Shown here one piece after another: positions 10,897 through 19,473 of a DNA stretch of 64,000 nt. The position numbers were made by a program, and so were the translations under genes. Position 1 is the first letter of the stretch, and the number at the start of each line of letters is the position of its first letter. Source of the DNA: JBKBUF01 sp046290815 (lineage in GTDB: Bacteria; Bacteroidota; Bacteroidia; Cytophagales; Cytophagaceae). Under the pieces are notes generated by a model. The model saw only the letters and a list, made by a program, of their open reading frames with translations. It had not been told where the DNA came from and did no database searches. Where the stretch lies: assembly GCA_046290815.1 (NCBI GenBank), contig JBKBUF010000019.1:34862-98861 (forward strand). Direction: 5' to 3'.

Positions 10897-11415
10897 CTAA
10901 AATGTTATTCCTGCTTTAAGAACAAGCAGGTTTTTGTATGGAGACTCAGGTCTGTGAGTCAGATCTGCAAGCAAATAAAGATAGCCATCAAGTTTATCAG
11001 TAAATGGTTGCCTGTAGCCGCCCCCGGCAAAAAGGCTTGCAATGTACACCCGGGAGTATTCATATACGTATTCATTCCTGTAAGCAACATTGGAGTACAT
11101 ATATTCCAGGTGAGTGAAGATGTTTTTATGGGGAAAAATCCTGGTAAATAAATTAAATCCAATTGTGCTGGTATTGGTTCTGATGCTATTTCTATAGTAA
11201 TATAAATAGTTCAATCCTCCGCCGGCATGCAATTTTTCACTGAAAGGTATAACTATTACTGGAGCAATGTCAAGATGCGAAAGCTGCAAATGGTAGTTTA
11301 ATCCAATTTTTACTTTACTTAAACTACAACAGTTAGAGTTATCCTGGGCTCTTATATCATTAATAGCGATAGCCAACATCAGTACCACCAGGGCTCTAAA
11401 TAGTAAATTGTACAT
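10897..11415 (-). CDS. Small secreted outer-membrane beta-barrel-like protein
   Basis: The 172-residue product has an N-terminal signal peptide (cleavage near IRAQ-DNS). The rest alternates hydrophobic and polar residues in short strands with aromatic girdles (GGGLNYLYYYRNS, LFAGGGYRQPF) and ends in a terminal phenylalanine (LVLKAGITF), as outer-membrane barrels do. It is probably a small barrel of six to eight strands; no family was recognised. It lies upstream of and divergent from the lipoprotein/VTC operon, with a 100-nt gap to the latter. A link to that operon is possible but only inferred from position. Confidence 0.65.
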   Translation of the reverse strand: MYNLLFRALVVLMLAIAINDIRAQDNSNCCSLSKVKIGLNYHLQLSHLDIAPVIVIPFSEKLHAGGGLNYLYYYRNSIRTNTSTIGFNLFTRIFPHKNIFTHLEYMYSNVAYRNEYVYEYSRVYIASLFAGGGYRQPFTDKLDGYLYLLADLTHRPESPYKNLLVLKAGITF

Positions 11416-11466
11416 TTTATATTGAGAGATAAATTAAATTTTTTTAAGAAAAAACAGAAATATAAC

Positions 11467-11497
11467 TTGAATTAAGACTATAAATATAATAAATTTG
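11467..11497 (+). promoter_or_regulatory. Bacteroidota promoter for the lipoprotein-MFP-VTC-DUF4956-TolC operon
   Basis: A TTG at 11467-11469 is followed after 20 nt by TAAATTTG at 11490-11497, an exact match to the Bacteroidota -7 box TAnnTTTG. Transcription should begin near 11504. This rules out a start codon at 11495 and favours GTG 11516 for the first gene. Confidence 0.6.
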
Positions 11498-11515
11498 CAA
11501 TTGCAGGTTAAGAAA

Positions 11516-12493
11516 GTGTTAAAATTTAATTATAAAATTGTTGGTTCAGTCCCCTTGATCCTGGCCTTTTTCGGGCTTGTCGGGCTAGCAGCATGCAGCT
11601 CCAAAAAAGGCTGCATTGATCCCGGCTCTATATCATACGACCCTAATGCGAAAATAGATAACGGAAGTTGTCAATATCCTGATTTCACTATTAAACCAAG
11701 TCCATATAGAAGACTTGAGGAAAAGTTTGATGAAATCTCGGGTATACAATATACTGATAAAAGAATTTGGTCCATCACAGATGTTCCGGGAGATAACAAG
11801 GTTTATAGCCTTAATCTTATTTCAGGAGATGCCAAAGAACAAATCAAACTGGATGGTACCGATGCTGTTAATTATGAAGATATAGCCTGTAGCAATGAAC
11901 ATTTTTATATAGGTGATTTTGGAAATAACGATGGCAACCGGACGGACTTATGTATCTACAGAATTGCTCGTCCGAAAGATGTTCTTCCTTCCAATGTTTC
12001 TTTTCCGGATAAAATCAGTTTTTATTATCCTGAACAAACCGACTTCCGGAAAAACCCATCTAACAATTACGATGCCGAAGCAATGTTTTACTATGCAGGT
12101 AAGATTTTCATTTTTACCAAAAACAGAGGTGATTTGAAAACGGCATTGTATGAGATACCGGATCAGCCCGGCCTTCATGCCGCAAAGCTGAGAGGAATAT
12201 TCGATACTAAAGGTCTTATCACCGGTGCAGATATTAATGAGGATGGTAATAAGATTGTTTTATGCGGAATAAATCCTGTATCCAATATGACATTTCTTTG
12301 GATCATAAAAGATTTTCAGGACTCAAAATTTTTCACAGGTAAGAAATTCAGAGTAGATATCGGACCTGTAACTGAAGTAGGACAGATTGAATCTGTTTCT
12401 TTTTATGATGATAATTATGTCTTTTTAGCAAACGAAAAATATAAATCAGTAAAACCAACACTTTACCTGCTTGAAATAGAATCAGTGAAATGA
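11516..12493 (+). CDS. Lipoprotein with C-rich GC-D-P-N-DGSC motif and propeller-like body, first gene of VTC operon
   Basis: A GTG start at 11516 is chosen because the promoter -7 box covers the longer TTG starts. The N-terminus is a lipoprotein signal (LVGLAAC-SSKK), so the protein is predicted to be membrane-anchored. The mature N-terminus carries the short calcium-loop-like motif GCIDPGSISYDPNAK...NGSCQYP that is common in secreted Bacteroidota proteins. The remaining ~280 residues have repeated beta segments of the sort found in beta-propellers (EISGIQYTDKRIWSITD, YEDIACSNEHFYIGDFGNN). The stop overlaps the next ATG (ATGA), showing translational coupling with the adaptor protein. No catalytic motif was recognised; a substrate-binding or sensing role is inference. 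Confidence 0.75.
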   Translation: MLKFNYKIVGSVPLILAFFGLVGLAACSSKKGCIDPGSISYDPNAKIDNGSCQYPDFTIKPSPYRRLEEKFDEISGIQYTDKRIWSITDVPGDNKVYSLNLISGDAKEQIKLDGTDAVNYEDIACSNEHFYIGDFGNNDGNRTDLCIYRIARPKDVLPSNVSFPDKISFYYPEQTDFRKNPSNNYDAEAMFYYAGKIFIFTKNRGDLKTALYEIPDQPGLHAAKLRGIFDTKGLITGADINEDGNKIVLCGINPVSNMTFLWIIKDFQDSKFFTGKKFRVDIGPVTEVGQIESVSFYDDNYVFLANEKYKSVKPTLYLLEIESVK

Positions 12494-13563
12494 AAAAGAA
12501 AAAGTATTTATACGTTTTAGTACCCTTAATAGCAGTAGTGTTGTTTTTTTTACCTCTAAAATTTACCTATACGGTATATTCTACGGGAAAAATATTTCCG
12601 GTTAACGAATGGATACTGGGAAGAACTCCTGACGGACGTATTACTGAGACCATGAAAAATAACCAGCTTGGAGTGATAAGCTCCTATGGTGGAAAAGAAT
12701 TTCAAAGAGGTGATGTGTTCGACTTTTCTCTTGATCCTTCCTTATATCAAAAGCAGTATATTTCCAAAGGTGAAAATATCGGAGCTCTTTATTCCAATGA
12801 CCTGGAAAGGCAGATTGTTGCCTTGGAAGGGGAAAAGGATATAGAGGTTGCGATGCTTAAGGTTCATGCTACCGGCCAGAAACCGGAAACTGTTAAAGAA
12901 GCAGAAGCAAATCTTATACTTGCCAGAGAAAAGTTTGAAATTCAGCGTAAGCTTATAGAGAGGAAAGCACAACTATTTAAAGATTCTTTGATTTCTCCTC
13001 AGGAGTATGATCTGGCAATGAATGAATATCAGGTAATCAAAAACAACTATTCTTTAGCGCAGGCTCAACTTGAAGTAGTAAAAACAGGAGAAAAACCTGA
13101 GCAGATAAAATTGAGCAAAGAAAGAATTCAGTCTCTAGAAAATCAGATTAAAAACCTGAAGGAAAGAAAAGAAGCTTTAAGCATCAAAGCTCCATTTGCA
13201 GGATTATTGCAGCATAAGAAAGGTGGATCTGAATTGCTGGAAGTGCTTGCCAATATTGTTGATACTGCTAATTATATTATCATTACTCCGATAAAGTTAA
13301 AGGAAATGAAATATGTTGCCGTAGGTCAAACAGCAAAACTTTCCACATTTCATTCCGATTGCCAGATGGAAGCAAGAATAATTCATATTGACAATGCCAT
13401 ACAAATTATAGGAGGAAAGCAGGCAGTATACATCACTGCCCGGGTGGAAAAAAAATGTCCTGAAACATTACCGGGGGTACTGGCACAAACTGTAGTGCAG
13501 TGTGGTGAACTTACTATTGCAGAATATGCTATGAGGCTTTTAACAAGTTTATTCTACAGATAA
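12490..13563 (+). CDS. HlyD-type membrane fusion (periplasmic adaptor) protein
   Basis: The 357-residue protein has an N-terminal membrane anchor (residues 5-22). A biotinyl-lipoyl-like half follows, then a long alpha-helical hairpin (about residues 110-235, rich in E/K/Q with L periodicity, for example ERIQSLENQIKNLKERKEAL). The second lipoyl half contains the typical ALSIKAPFAGLL segment, and a beta-barrel domain ends the chain. Adaptor proteins of this family bridge an inner-membrane pump and a TolC channel; a TolC homologue is the last gene of this operon. It overlaps the upstream lipoprotein by 4 nt and the downstream VTC gene by 1 nt. No ABC or RND pump is encoded nearby, so the DUF4956 membrane protein may take the inner-membrane position. 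Confidence 0.82.
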   Translation: MKKKKYLYVLVPLIAVVLFFLPLKFTYTVYSTGKIFPVNEWILGRTPDGRITETMKNNQLGVISSYGGKEFQRGDVFDFSLDPSLYQKQYISKGENIGALYSNDLERQIVALEGEKDIEVAMLKVHATGQKPETVKEAEANLILAREKFEIQRKLIERKAQLFKDSLISPQEYDLAMNEYQVIKNNYSLAQAQLEVVKTGEKPEQIKLSKERIQSLENQIKNLKERKEALSIKAPFAGLLQHKKGGSELLEVLANIVDTANYIIITPIKLKEMKYVAVGQTAKLSTFHSDCQMEARIIHIDNAIQIIGGKQAVYITARVEKKCPETLPGVLAQTVVQCGELTIAEYAMRLLTSLFYR

Positions 13564-14327
13564 TGTTAAGATACGAAAGGAAATATTTTGTCCGTAATGA
13601 GAGGCTCGAAGCCTTGCGTGAAAGACTGTTGCCTTTTGTAAATCCGGATGAGCATACTAAAGTAGATGCAGGAGGATTGAGTCAGTATACAGTCAGAAGT
13701 ATTTACTATGATACCCCTCTGATGGAATATTATTATGAAAAGAAAGAAGGGTTGGAAAACAGAAATAAGTTCCGAATAAGAGGTTATGACAAACAGAATA
13801 GTGAGAGTATAGTTTTTCTGGAGATTAAAAAGAAACTTGGTAACAGAATAGGTAAACACAGGTCAACTCTTAAATATTCTCATCTGGAAGAGCTTCTTAA
13901 GACAGGAAATTATAAGGATCTTGTTCTTACCAGGAAGAAAGATGCCCAGAAGTTTCTTTTCTATTTCTATGGTAAATCCTTGCAGCCTGTAAACCTTGTG
14001 GTGTATGACAGGGAAGCATATCATGGTAAGTTCGATCATGGTGTTCGTATTACTTTCGATAAAAATGTGCGCACTGCCATTTATCCCAGGATTGAGGAGT
14101 TATATTCTGAAAGCAGACTGAAGGCAGTAACCCCTGGATTATTCATACTGGAAATAAAATATTTTAACATAATGCCCTTGTGGGCAAGATCAATTGTCGA
14201 AGAGTTTGGACTACAGCTGGAGGCTATATCTAAATATTCTTCAGGACTTGAGATTCATCATAGTTTTTACGGCCGGACAAGGTTTTCTCCTTTTGGCCTT
14301 TCAAGAAATGCATTTAACGAATTTTAG
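13563..14327 (+). CDS. VTC-domain (polyphosphate polymerase-like) protein
   Basis: The 254-residue protein is a stand-alone VTC domain, the fold that makes polyphosphate from ATP in the yeast vacuolar transporter chaperone. The tunnel motifs are visible: RYERKY (3-8), RSIYYD (45-50), KFRIR (69-73), FLEIKKK (85-91), YDREAY (148-153), VRITFD (161-166) and LEIKY (196-200). The basic and acidic residues expected to bind nucleotide and metal are therefore present and the enzyme looks intact. No membrane segment is present, so it is probably cytoplasmic. It is translationally coupled to the adaptor and followed after 11 nt by DUF4956, its usual partner. Bacterial VTC enzymes are biochemically little explored, and the real product may differ from polyphosphate. 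Confidence 0.85.
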   Translation: MLRYERKYFVRNERLEALRERLLPFVNPDEHTKVDAGGLSQYTVRSIYYDTPLMEYYYEKKEGLENRNKFRIRGYDKQNSESIVFLEIKKKLGNRIGKHRSTLKYSHLEELLKTGNYKDLVLTRKKDAQKFLFYFYGKSLQPVNLVVYDREAYHGKFDHGVRITFDKNVRTAIYPRIEELYSESRLKAVTPGLFILEIKYFNIMPLWARSIVEEFGLQLEAISKYSSGLEIHHSFYGRTRFSPFGLSRNAFNEF

Positions 14328-14338
14328 ATTTTGTAATA

Positions 14339-15013
14339 ATGAATGAAGAATTAAAGGATATATTTTTTTACGCATTAACCATAAAAGATGTAATAGGTCG
14401 ACTTATCATATCATTGGTTTGCGGGCTTATCATAGCAGGGTTTTACAGGATTACCTATAAAGGTCTTAGTTATTCTTCTTCATTTGTTAATGCAATAATC
14501 CTTCTTACCATGATTACAACCGTGGTGATAATGGTAATCGGAAATAACCTTGCCGCTGCTTTTGGTCTGGTAGGTGCCATGTCCATTATCCGTTTCAGAA
14601 CTGCTGTAAAAGATATTCAGGATATCATGTTTATCTTTTTTGCTTTAGCGATCGGACTTGCCTGTGGTGTAGATTTTACTTCTGTAGCAATTATCGGTAC
14701 TCTTATTATTGGTGCTGTTTATTGGGTTATTGTTCATTTTAATTGGGCAGCTCCTAGGAGAAGGGACTTTTTACTTCAGTTGATCACTGTAGGGAAGGAA
14801 GATGATAATAATCTATTGAATTCTGTTTTGTCAAAATATTGCAGCAGATATAAGGTTGTAAATGTGAAAGCTGTAGGAGAAGAAAGCAATGATATGCTTG
14901 AAGTTTCCTATTATATTAAAATGAAAAATGAAGACAACGGACAAAAGTTTATCCGTGAGGTAAAAGAGGTCAATAATATCAGACACGCTAACCTGTTTTT
15001 CGATGAAGAATAA
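14339..15013 (+). CDS. DUF4956 inner-membrane protein
   Basis: The 224-residue protein has four or five membrane segments in its first ~135 residues (for example LIISLVCGLIIAGFYRI and AIGLACGVDFTSVAIIGTLI). It also has the DUF4956 signature GNNLAAAFGLVGAMSIIRFRTAVKD split over residues ~70-95. A soluble C-terminal domain of about 80 residues follows. The family is found next to VTC-domain and CotH genes in many bacteria; its function is unknown. Here it also sits between adaptor and TolC genes, so it may be the inner-membrane component that moves or uses the VTC product. It overlaps the TolC gene by 11 nt. Confidence 0.85.
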   Translation: MNEELKDIFFYALTIKDVIGRLIISLVCGLIIAGFYRITYKGLSYSSSFVNAIILLTMITTVVIMVIGNNLAAAFGLVGAMSIIRFRTAVKDIQDIMFIFFALAIGLACGVDFTSVAIIGTLIIGAVYWVIVHFNWAAPRRRDFLLQLITVGKEDDNNLLNSVLSKYCSRYKVVNVKAVGEESNDMLEVSYYIKMKNEDNGQKFIREVKEVNNIRHANLFFDEE

Positions 15014-16352
15014 AGTCTACGACATTTTCCTTGGGTTTGCGACTATTGTACTGCTGGCTATACCTTTCAGTAGTGTGGTTTTTGCCCAGGATAATATTGT
15101 CTGGACTCTTGATGACTGTCTTGATCACGCCTTAAAAAATAACTATACTGTCCAGCAGTTTATTTGGCAAAGGGAGAAGGCCGGCATCAATTACAGAATG
15201 GCCCGAAATAACTACCTTCCGGAAGTTCAGGGAAGGGTAAGAGATATGAACAACTGGGGACTTTTTGTCGACCCTGCGACTAACCAGCTCACAAACAGAA
15301 ATACCGAAATTTATACTGCATCAGTAGAAGGAGAGGTCCAGCTCTTCAATGGCGGATACAATTATTACAATGCAAAAGAACGTCAGGCTTTGTTTGATGC
15401 CAGCGGAAGTGATCTTGAAATTATCAATAATGAAATAAGCCTGCTGATAATTTCTGCATATTACAGAGTATTATTTTCCCAGGAGCAGGTGAAGATTTCA
15501 GAATTGCAACTTGAACAGGCCAAAAAACAATATGAACTTGTAAGGGGCTTGGTGGCTAATGGTGTTTTGCACAAAAGAGATCAGTTGCAAATGGAATCAG
15601 AAGTAGCCCAGAGAGAAGTAGTGGTTACCAATGCCAATAACAATCTTTTAAGATCCAGATTGCTTTTGAGACAGACAATGGGTTTTACTGTCGATGAAAA
15701 TGTAGAAGTAAGTCCGGAACAGATGCCAGGAATTCCTGATTCCCTTTCATTAAAAAGCTTCGAGGACTTATGTAAAAATGCCTCTGTTATTTTACCAGAT
15801 ATCAGTTCCGCAGAAGCAAGATTAAATGCAGCCAATTTCAGATATAAAGCAGCAAGGGCGATGTTGTATCCGACATTAAGCTTATCTGCAGGTGTAATCA
15901 CCAGAAGTTCCAGCTTGTTACAGATAGAACAAAGGACACAGTTCAGACAAAACCTTTCCCAGTTTATTGCATTTAATTTGTATGTTCCTGTTTTTACCCG
16001 TTTTGACAGAATAAATAATACTAACTTATCAAGGATCGATGTCAGGATTCAGGAAAATCAGGTGAAGAAAACCAATCTTGAGATAGAGCAAAGAGTACAG
16101 TCAGCATACCTCGACCTTGTTGCCGCACATAAAACCTTTAAGGCCGTGACCAAAAAACTTGAGTCTCTTGACTCGGAGTATAATTATGCGGTTAAGTCTT
16201 ATAATTTGGGTATAATAAATGTTACAGAATACAACTACATCAGTAATATGTTCAGAAATGCTCAACAGGAGAAGTTGCAGGCAGAGTATGATTATTATGT
16301 AAAGAAAAAAATCCTGGATTTTTATGAAGGAAAAGCTATCTGTAAAAGATAA
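15003..16352 (+). CDS. TolC-family outer-membrane channel
   Basis: The 449-residue product has a signal peptide (cleavage near FAQ-DN) and the duplicated outer-membrane efflux protein architecture. There are two helical hairpins with L/A/Q/E heptads (residues ~150-215 and ~370-440), each followed by beta segments (VEGEVQLFNGGYN and FIAFNLYVPVFTRFD). Length and pattern match TolC. TolC proteins form the outer-membrane and periplasmic tunnel of tripartite exporters. It is the last gene of the operon that also contains the HlyD-type adaptor, and its start overlaps DUF4956 by 11 nt. The operon therefore appears to couple VTC/DUF4956 to a trans-envelope conduit. Confidence 0.87.
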   Translation: MKNKVYDIFLGFATIVLLAIPFSSVVFAQDNIVWTLDDCLDHALKNNYTVQQFIWQREKAGINYRMARNNYLPEVQGRVRDMNNWGLFVDPATNQLTNRNTEIYTASVEGEVQLFNGGYNYYNAKERQALFDASGSDLEIINNEISLLIISAYYRVLFSQEQVKISELQLEQAKKQYELVRGLVANGVLHKRDQLQMESEVAQREVVVTNANNNLLRSRLLLRQTMGFTVDENVEVSPEQMPGIPDSLSLKSFEDLCKNASVILPDISSAEARLNAANFRYKAARAMLYPTLSLSAGVITRSSSLLQIEQRTQFRQNLSQFIAFNLYVPVFTRFDRINNTNLSRIDVRIQENQVKKTNLEIEQRVQSAYLDLVAAHKTFKAVTKKLESLDSEYNYAVKSYNLGIINVTEYNYISNMFRNAQQEKLQAEYDYYVKKKILDFYEGKAICKR

Positions 16353-16367
16353 CTTTTCCTTTCATAT

Positions 16368-16646
16368 TTATTTCACCAGCTTTTCATTCACCCTGCTCGT
16401 TTTCATTGAAAGTTTCTTATTTTTCTTAATTACCCTTGCCAATCTTTTATCGACACGAGCCTTTTTCATTATTAACCTTCGCTCTCTTTTTTCAAGCCTT
16501 TTTTTTCTTTTTTGAAACTTAATCAGCTTTTTAGCAGGGTCAGCCTTGACAGATACATTACTGGTAGTATTAGCAGAGGAAATTTCCTTAGCTTGTAATC
16601 CTGAAAACATTAGAATGGCAACAAGTGCAAAAACAATTTTTCTCAT
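16368..16646 (-). CDS. Small secreted, extremely basic coiled-coil protein
   Basis: The 92-residue product has a signal peptide (MRKIVFALVAILMFSGLQA-KE). The ~55-residue remainder consists almost only of K, R, L, V, E and I (for example KRKKRLEKRERRLIMKKARV) and is predicted to be a highly charged helix. It lies 15 nt from the stop of the convergent TolC gene. No family was recognised. A strongly basic secreted helix next to a possible polyphosphate locus could bind polyanions, which is speculation. Confidence 0.65.
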   Translation of the reverse strand: MRKIVFALVAILMFSGLQAKEISSANTTSNVSVKADPAKKLIKFQKRKKRLEKRERRLIMKKARVDKRLARVIKKNKKLSMKTSRVNEKLVK

Positions 16647-16779
16647 CTTTTAGAAGGGATTTTTGCCTGAAAACAAAAGGAACCAATAAATGGTTCAGTT
16701 TATGTTTTCAATTGTCCTTTCAAAAAAAAATGTTAGTTTTAACCGGAAACTGATTTTATTTCATCTTAAAAAATGCATT

Positions 16780-18048
16780 ATGATTGAGTATGTGACAGCA
16801 GAGGAGGCGTTAAAAATTGTAAAATCTAATGACAGAATTTTTATTCATAGTGTTGCTGCTGCGCCAAAGGTATTGATCGATGCTTTGGTAGCCAGGGCGG
16901 GTGAATTAAGCAATGTAGAAATAATCCATTTGCATACAGAGGGTGATGCCCCTTATGTGAAACCGGAATTTGAAAAGAGTTTCAGGCTTCACTCACTTTT
17001 CGTGGGACATAATGTTAGAAAAGCGACACAGGAAGGCAGGGCAGATTATATTCCTATTTTTCTGAGCGAAACCCCCAATCTTTTCAGAAGAAATATTTTG
17101 CCTTTAGATGTTGCCCTTGTACAGATTTCTCCTCCGGATAAATATGGTTATTGTTCATTAGGCACCTCTGTAGATGCAACCGTGGCTGCTGTTCAAACAG
17201 CTTCTAAAGTTATTGCCCAGGTCAATTCCAAAATGCCCAGGACATTTGGTGATGGACTTATGCATATTGATCATTTTGATTTACTGGTGCAACATGATTC
17301 TGATATTTTTGAAGTCTGTCCTTCTGAACCAACAGAAATTGAAATACAATTGGGTTATCATGTTGCATCACTGGTGGAAGACGGAGCCACACTTCAGATG
17401 GGAATCGGTTCATTGCCAAACGCAGTGCTTTCTCAATTGGGAAACCATAAGAGACTAGGGATACATACAGAAATGTTCTCGGATGGATTGATACCCTTGG
17501 TGGAAAAAGGAGTGGTGACAGGTGAGGAGAAGACAGTTTATCCGGGCAGGATAGTTGCAACTTTTGTTATGGGAACCGGCAAAACTTATGACTTCGTCAA
17601 TGAAAATCCTCAGGTGCTGATGAAGGAGGTGAACTATGTCAATGATGTTTCAGTGATCAGAAGGAATAAAAAGATGACAGCAATAAACAGCGCTATTGAG
17701 ATTGATCTGACCGGGCAGGTATGCAGCGATTCGATAGGGACTAAACATTACTCAGGAGTAGGTGGCCAGATTGATTTTATCAGAGGTGCTTCTTATTCTG
17801 AAAAGGGTAAACCTATTATTGCAATGGCATCTGCTACTTCCAAAGGAGAGAGTAAAATTGTGCCCTATCTGAAGGAAGGAGCGGGAGTTGTTACCACAAG
17901 GGCCAATGTACATTATGTAGTGACAGAGTATGGTTATGTAGATTTATATGGGAAATCACTGAAGCAGCGTGCGGTACTACTAACCAGTATTGCACATCCC
18001 GAACATAGAGAATGGCTCGAAAAAGAATTTTATAAAAGGTTTAAATAA
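16780..18048 (+). CDS. Acetyl-CoA hydrolase/transferase family protein (4-hydroxybutyrate CoA-transferase-like)
   Basis: The enzyme belongs to the class-I CoA-transferase superfamily that exchanges CoA between acetyl-CoA and a carboxylic acid or hydrolyses it. The start at 16780 (MIEYVTAEEALKIV) is chosen over an upstream in-frame ATG at 16690 because the extra 30 residues are not family-like; it gives 422 residues, the usual length. The conserved segments are ISPPDKYGYCSLGTSVD, LQMGIGSLPNAVL and the catalytic-glutamate motif HTEMFSDG. The C-terminal half contains VGGQIDFIRGA and VTEYGVDL-type motifs. It stands alone, convergent with a small minus-strand gene. The physiological acid (acetate, 4-hydroxybutyrate, propionate or butyrate) cannot be told from sequence alone. 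Confidence 0.85.
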   Translation: MIEYVTAEEALKIVKSNDRIFIHSVAAAPKVLIDALVARAGELSNVEIIHLHTEGDAPYVKPEFEKSFRLHSLFVGHNVRKATQEGRADYIPIFLSETPNLFRRNILPLDVALVQISPPDKYGYCSLGTSVDATVAAVQTASKVIAQVNSKMPRTFGDGLMHIDHFDLLVQHDSDIFEVCPSEPTEIEIQLGYHVASLVEDGATLQMGIGSLPNAVLSQLGNHKRLGIHTEMFSDGLIPLVEKGVVTGEEKTVYPGRIVATFVMGTGKTYDFVNENPQVLMKEVNYVNDVSVIRRNKKMTAINSAIEIDLTGQVCSDSIGTKHYSGVGGQIDFIRGASYSEKGKPIIAMASATSKGESKIVPYLKEGAGVVTTRANVHYVVTEYGYVDLYGKSLKQRAVLLTSIAHPEHREWLEKEFYKRFK

Positions 18049-18083
18049 CCGTAATACCCAAACACTCTAACACCAAAACGCTT

Positions 18084-18419
18084 CTAAACCCTTCCTTTAT
18101 TATCCCAGTGGCTCTCGGTAATTTCTCCATCTACTCTTTTTTTAATCTTCCTTGTATACTGTTCGCCAGAAATATGACCGTTGGATTTTCTTTTTCCGAT
18201 GAAGATGGTTACAGGTTCCCCCTGTTCATTGGTGAAAAAGCTGATGTCTTTGTTGCCAAGAATAGCATCGATTCTGGTACAGGGTTTGTATTTCTTCTCC
18301 AGCTTTTTAATCAGAAAGTTTCCTAGTCCTTTGCGGAACTTTTCTACGTTTTGATGTTGTCTTTCGTCGTCCCTGTATTTCATAGTATGGGTTTTATATC
18401 TAAAACCGAAATGATTCAT
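18084..18419 (-). CDS. Hypothetical small basic protein
   Basis: The ATG at 18419 gives 111 residues; a TTG five codons upstream is less likely. The protein is soluble, rich in K and R, and contains a KFRKGLGNFLIKKLEKKYKP helix followed by a short beta region (ILGNKDISFFTNEQGEPVTIFIGKRKSNG). No family was recognised. It ends 35 nt from the convergent CoA-transferase stop, and the gap has a few AAACACT/CTAACAC-like heptads. Coding status is supported by length and by amino-acid composition like other genes here. Confidence 0.5.
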   Translation of the reverse strand: MNHFGFRYKTHTMKYRDDERQHQNVEKFRKGLGNFLIKKLEKKYKPCTRIDAILGNKDISFFTNEQGEPVTIFIGKRKSNGHISGEQYTRKIKKRVDGEITESHWDNKGRV

Positions 18420-18474
18420 CTTAAGTGTCCGCAAATAATTGATGGAATCAAAAAGTCTTCAATAAAGAATGGAT

Positions 18475-18942
18475 TTAACTCACAATCATTAATATTAATT
18501 CAACCGCGAAAAGATTCATTATTTTAACTTCATCATTTATCTGATTCACTTTTCTATTTATAAGGGTCATTCCAATCCAAACCAGTAATGAAAGCCATTT
18601 AAACACTACCAGACCTAAGTCTGGCCAATGAAAAAGTCTTAATAAATTTATTGTGATAATCGGAAGTGCATAAGTAACAATGAGAAATTTATAAATAAGG
18701 TTGATTGGTCTTTTAAATATTGAAATAATAAAGATGATTCCTGATATAATAATGGCAGGAATAAATGAGTAAGCATATATTGGTACTTTTATGTTTAAAA
18801 ATACTTTAAAAAAGTAAATGAGATTGGCACAGAAGAATAATGCAAGGATAACCCTGTAAGGCTTTCTTTTTATTTCAAAAAAATATTTTCCAGAAACAAA
18901 AACATAAAAACCGGCAATGAGAAAATAATAGTTGGAAAGCAT
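18475..18942 (-). CDS. Hypothetical multi-pass membrane protein
   Basis: The 155-residue protein has about five hydrophobic helices (MLSNYYFLIAGFYVFVSG, VILALFFCANLIYFF, FIPAIIISGIIFIISI, FLIVTYALPIITINLL and LGLVVFKWLSLLVWIGM). No family was recognised. Its ATG overlaps the stop of the next upstream minus-strand gene by one base, so the two are very probably translated as a pair. Confidence 0.6.
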   Translation of the reverse strand: MLSNYYFLIAGFYVFVSGKYFFEIKRKPYRVILALFFCANLIYFFKVFLNIKVPIYAYSFIPAIIISGIIFIISIFKRPINLIYKFLIVTYALPIITINLLRLFHWPDLGLVVFKWLSLLVWIGMTLINRKVNQINDEVKIMNLFAVELILMIVS

Positions 18943-19445
18943 TATGGTGCTTGTTCAATTTTCAATAAAGTTTTTTTGTCTGTTGTATAAGAAAGTTTCA
19001 CTTTTTCGCCAATTTCAAACTTGTAGTATATTTCCTTAGGAATAAAGTAAGAAACTCCATCGATATGCAGGTAATATTCCGAAAGTTTAGGGCTAGTAAC
19101 TAAATTAGCCGGAATGTTACCCTGTAATGCAAAATTGGTTTGGATGATTTTTTCAGAAATGACCCCTGTAAAAATTATTTTTTTGCCTGATACTAAATAC
19201 CGGACTGATTTAAATTTTATCCATGCAAAAATGATTATGATAAAAATAAAAAGGATATCCAGATGGGTTTTAGTGAAATTATTATTGATGAAATTTAGCT
19301 TGGTTTCTTTAAGAAAAATTCTGCTGGCAACATATGTTACCGTAATAATAATCAATATAAGTACGTAGGAAATAACATTCTGAATTAATTCACCAATAAT
19401 TATTTTCCTGTCATCCGAAGAGAGTGGTTCTAATTTATCATGCAT
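18942..19445 (-). CDS. Hypothetical membrane protein
   Basis: The start is set at the ATG at 19445 (MHDKLEPLSSDDRKIII, 167 residues) because a longer TTG start would overlap the preceding SRPBCC gene. Two membrane segments are visible (VISYVLILIIITVTYVASRIF and LDILFIFIIIIFAWIKF). A C-terminal soluble beta domain follows (FTGVISEKIIQTNF, YYLHIDGVSYFIPKEIYYKF). No family was recognised. It is one-base-overlapped with the downstream membrane protein, suggesting a functional pair. Confidence 0.6.
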   Translation of the reverse strand: MHDKLEPLSSDDRKIIIGELIQNVISYVLILIIITVTYVASRIFLKETKLNFINNNFTKTHLDILFIFIIIIFAWIKFKSVRYLVSGKKIIFTGVISEKIIQTNFALQGNIPANLVTSPKLSEYYLHIDGVSYFIPKEIYYKFEIGEKVKLSYTTDKKTLLKIEQAP

Positions 19446-19473
19446 TTTGAGAAACCTATGGTATGGATTCTGC

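Noticed and set aside
11495..11515. TTG starts for the first VTC-operon gene
   Set aside because: They overlap or directly follow the -7 box, so they would precede or sit at the transcription start.
16690..16779. Upstream ATG extending the CoA-transferase by 30 residues
   Set aside because: The extra residues do not resemble the family, and the ATG at 16780 gives the normal N-terminus.
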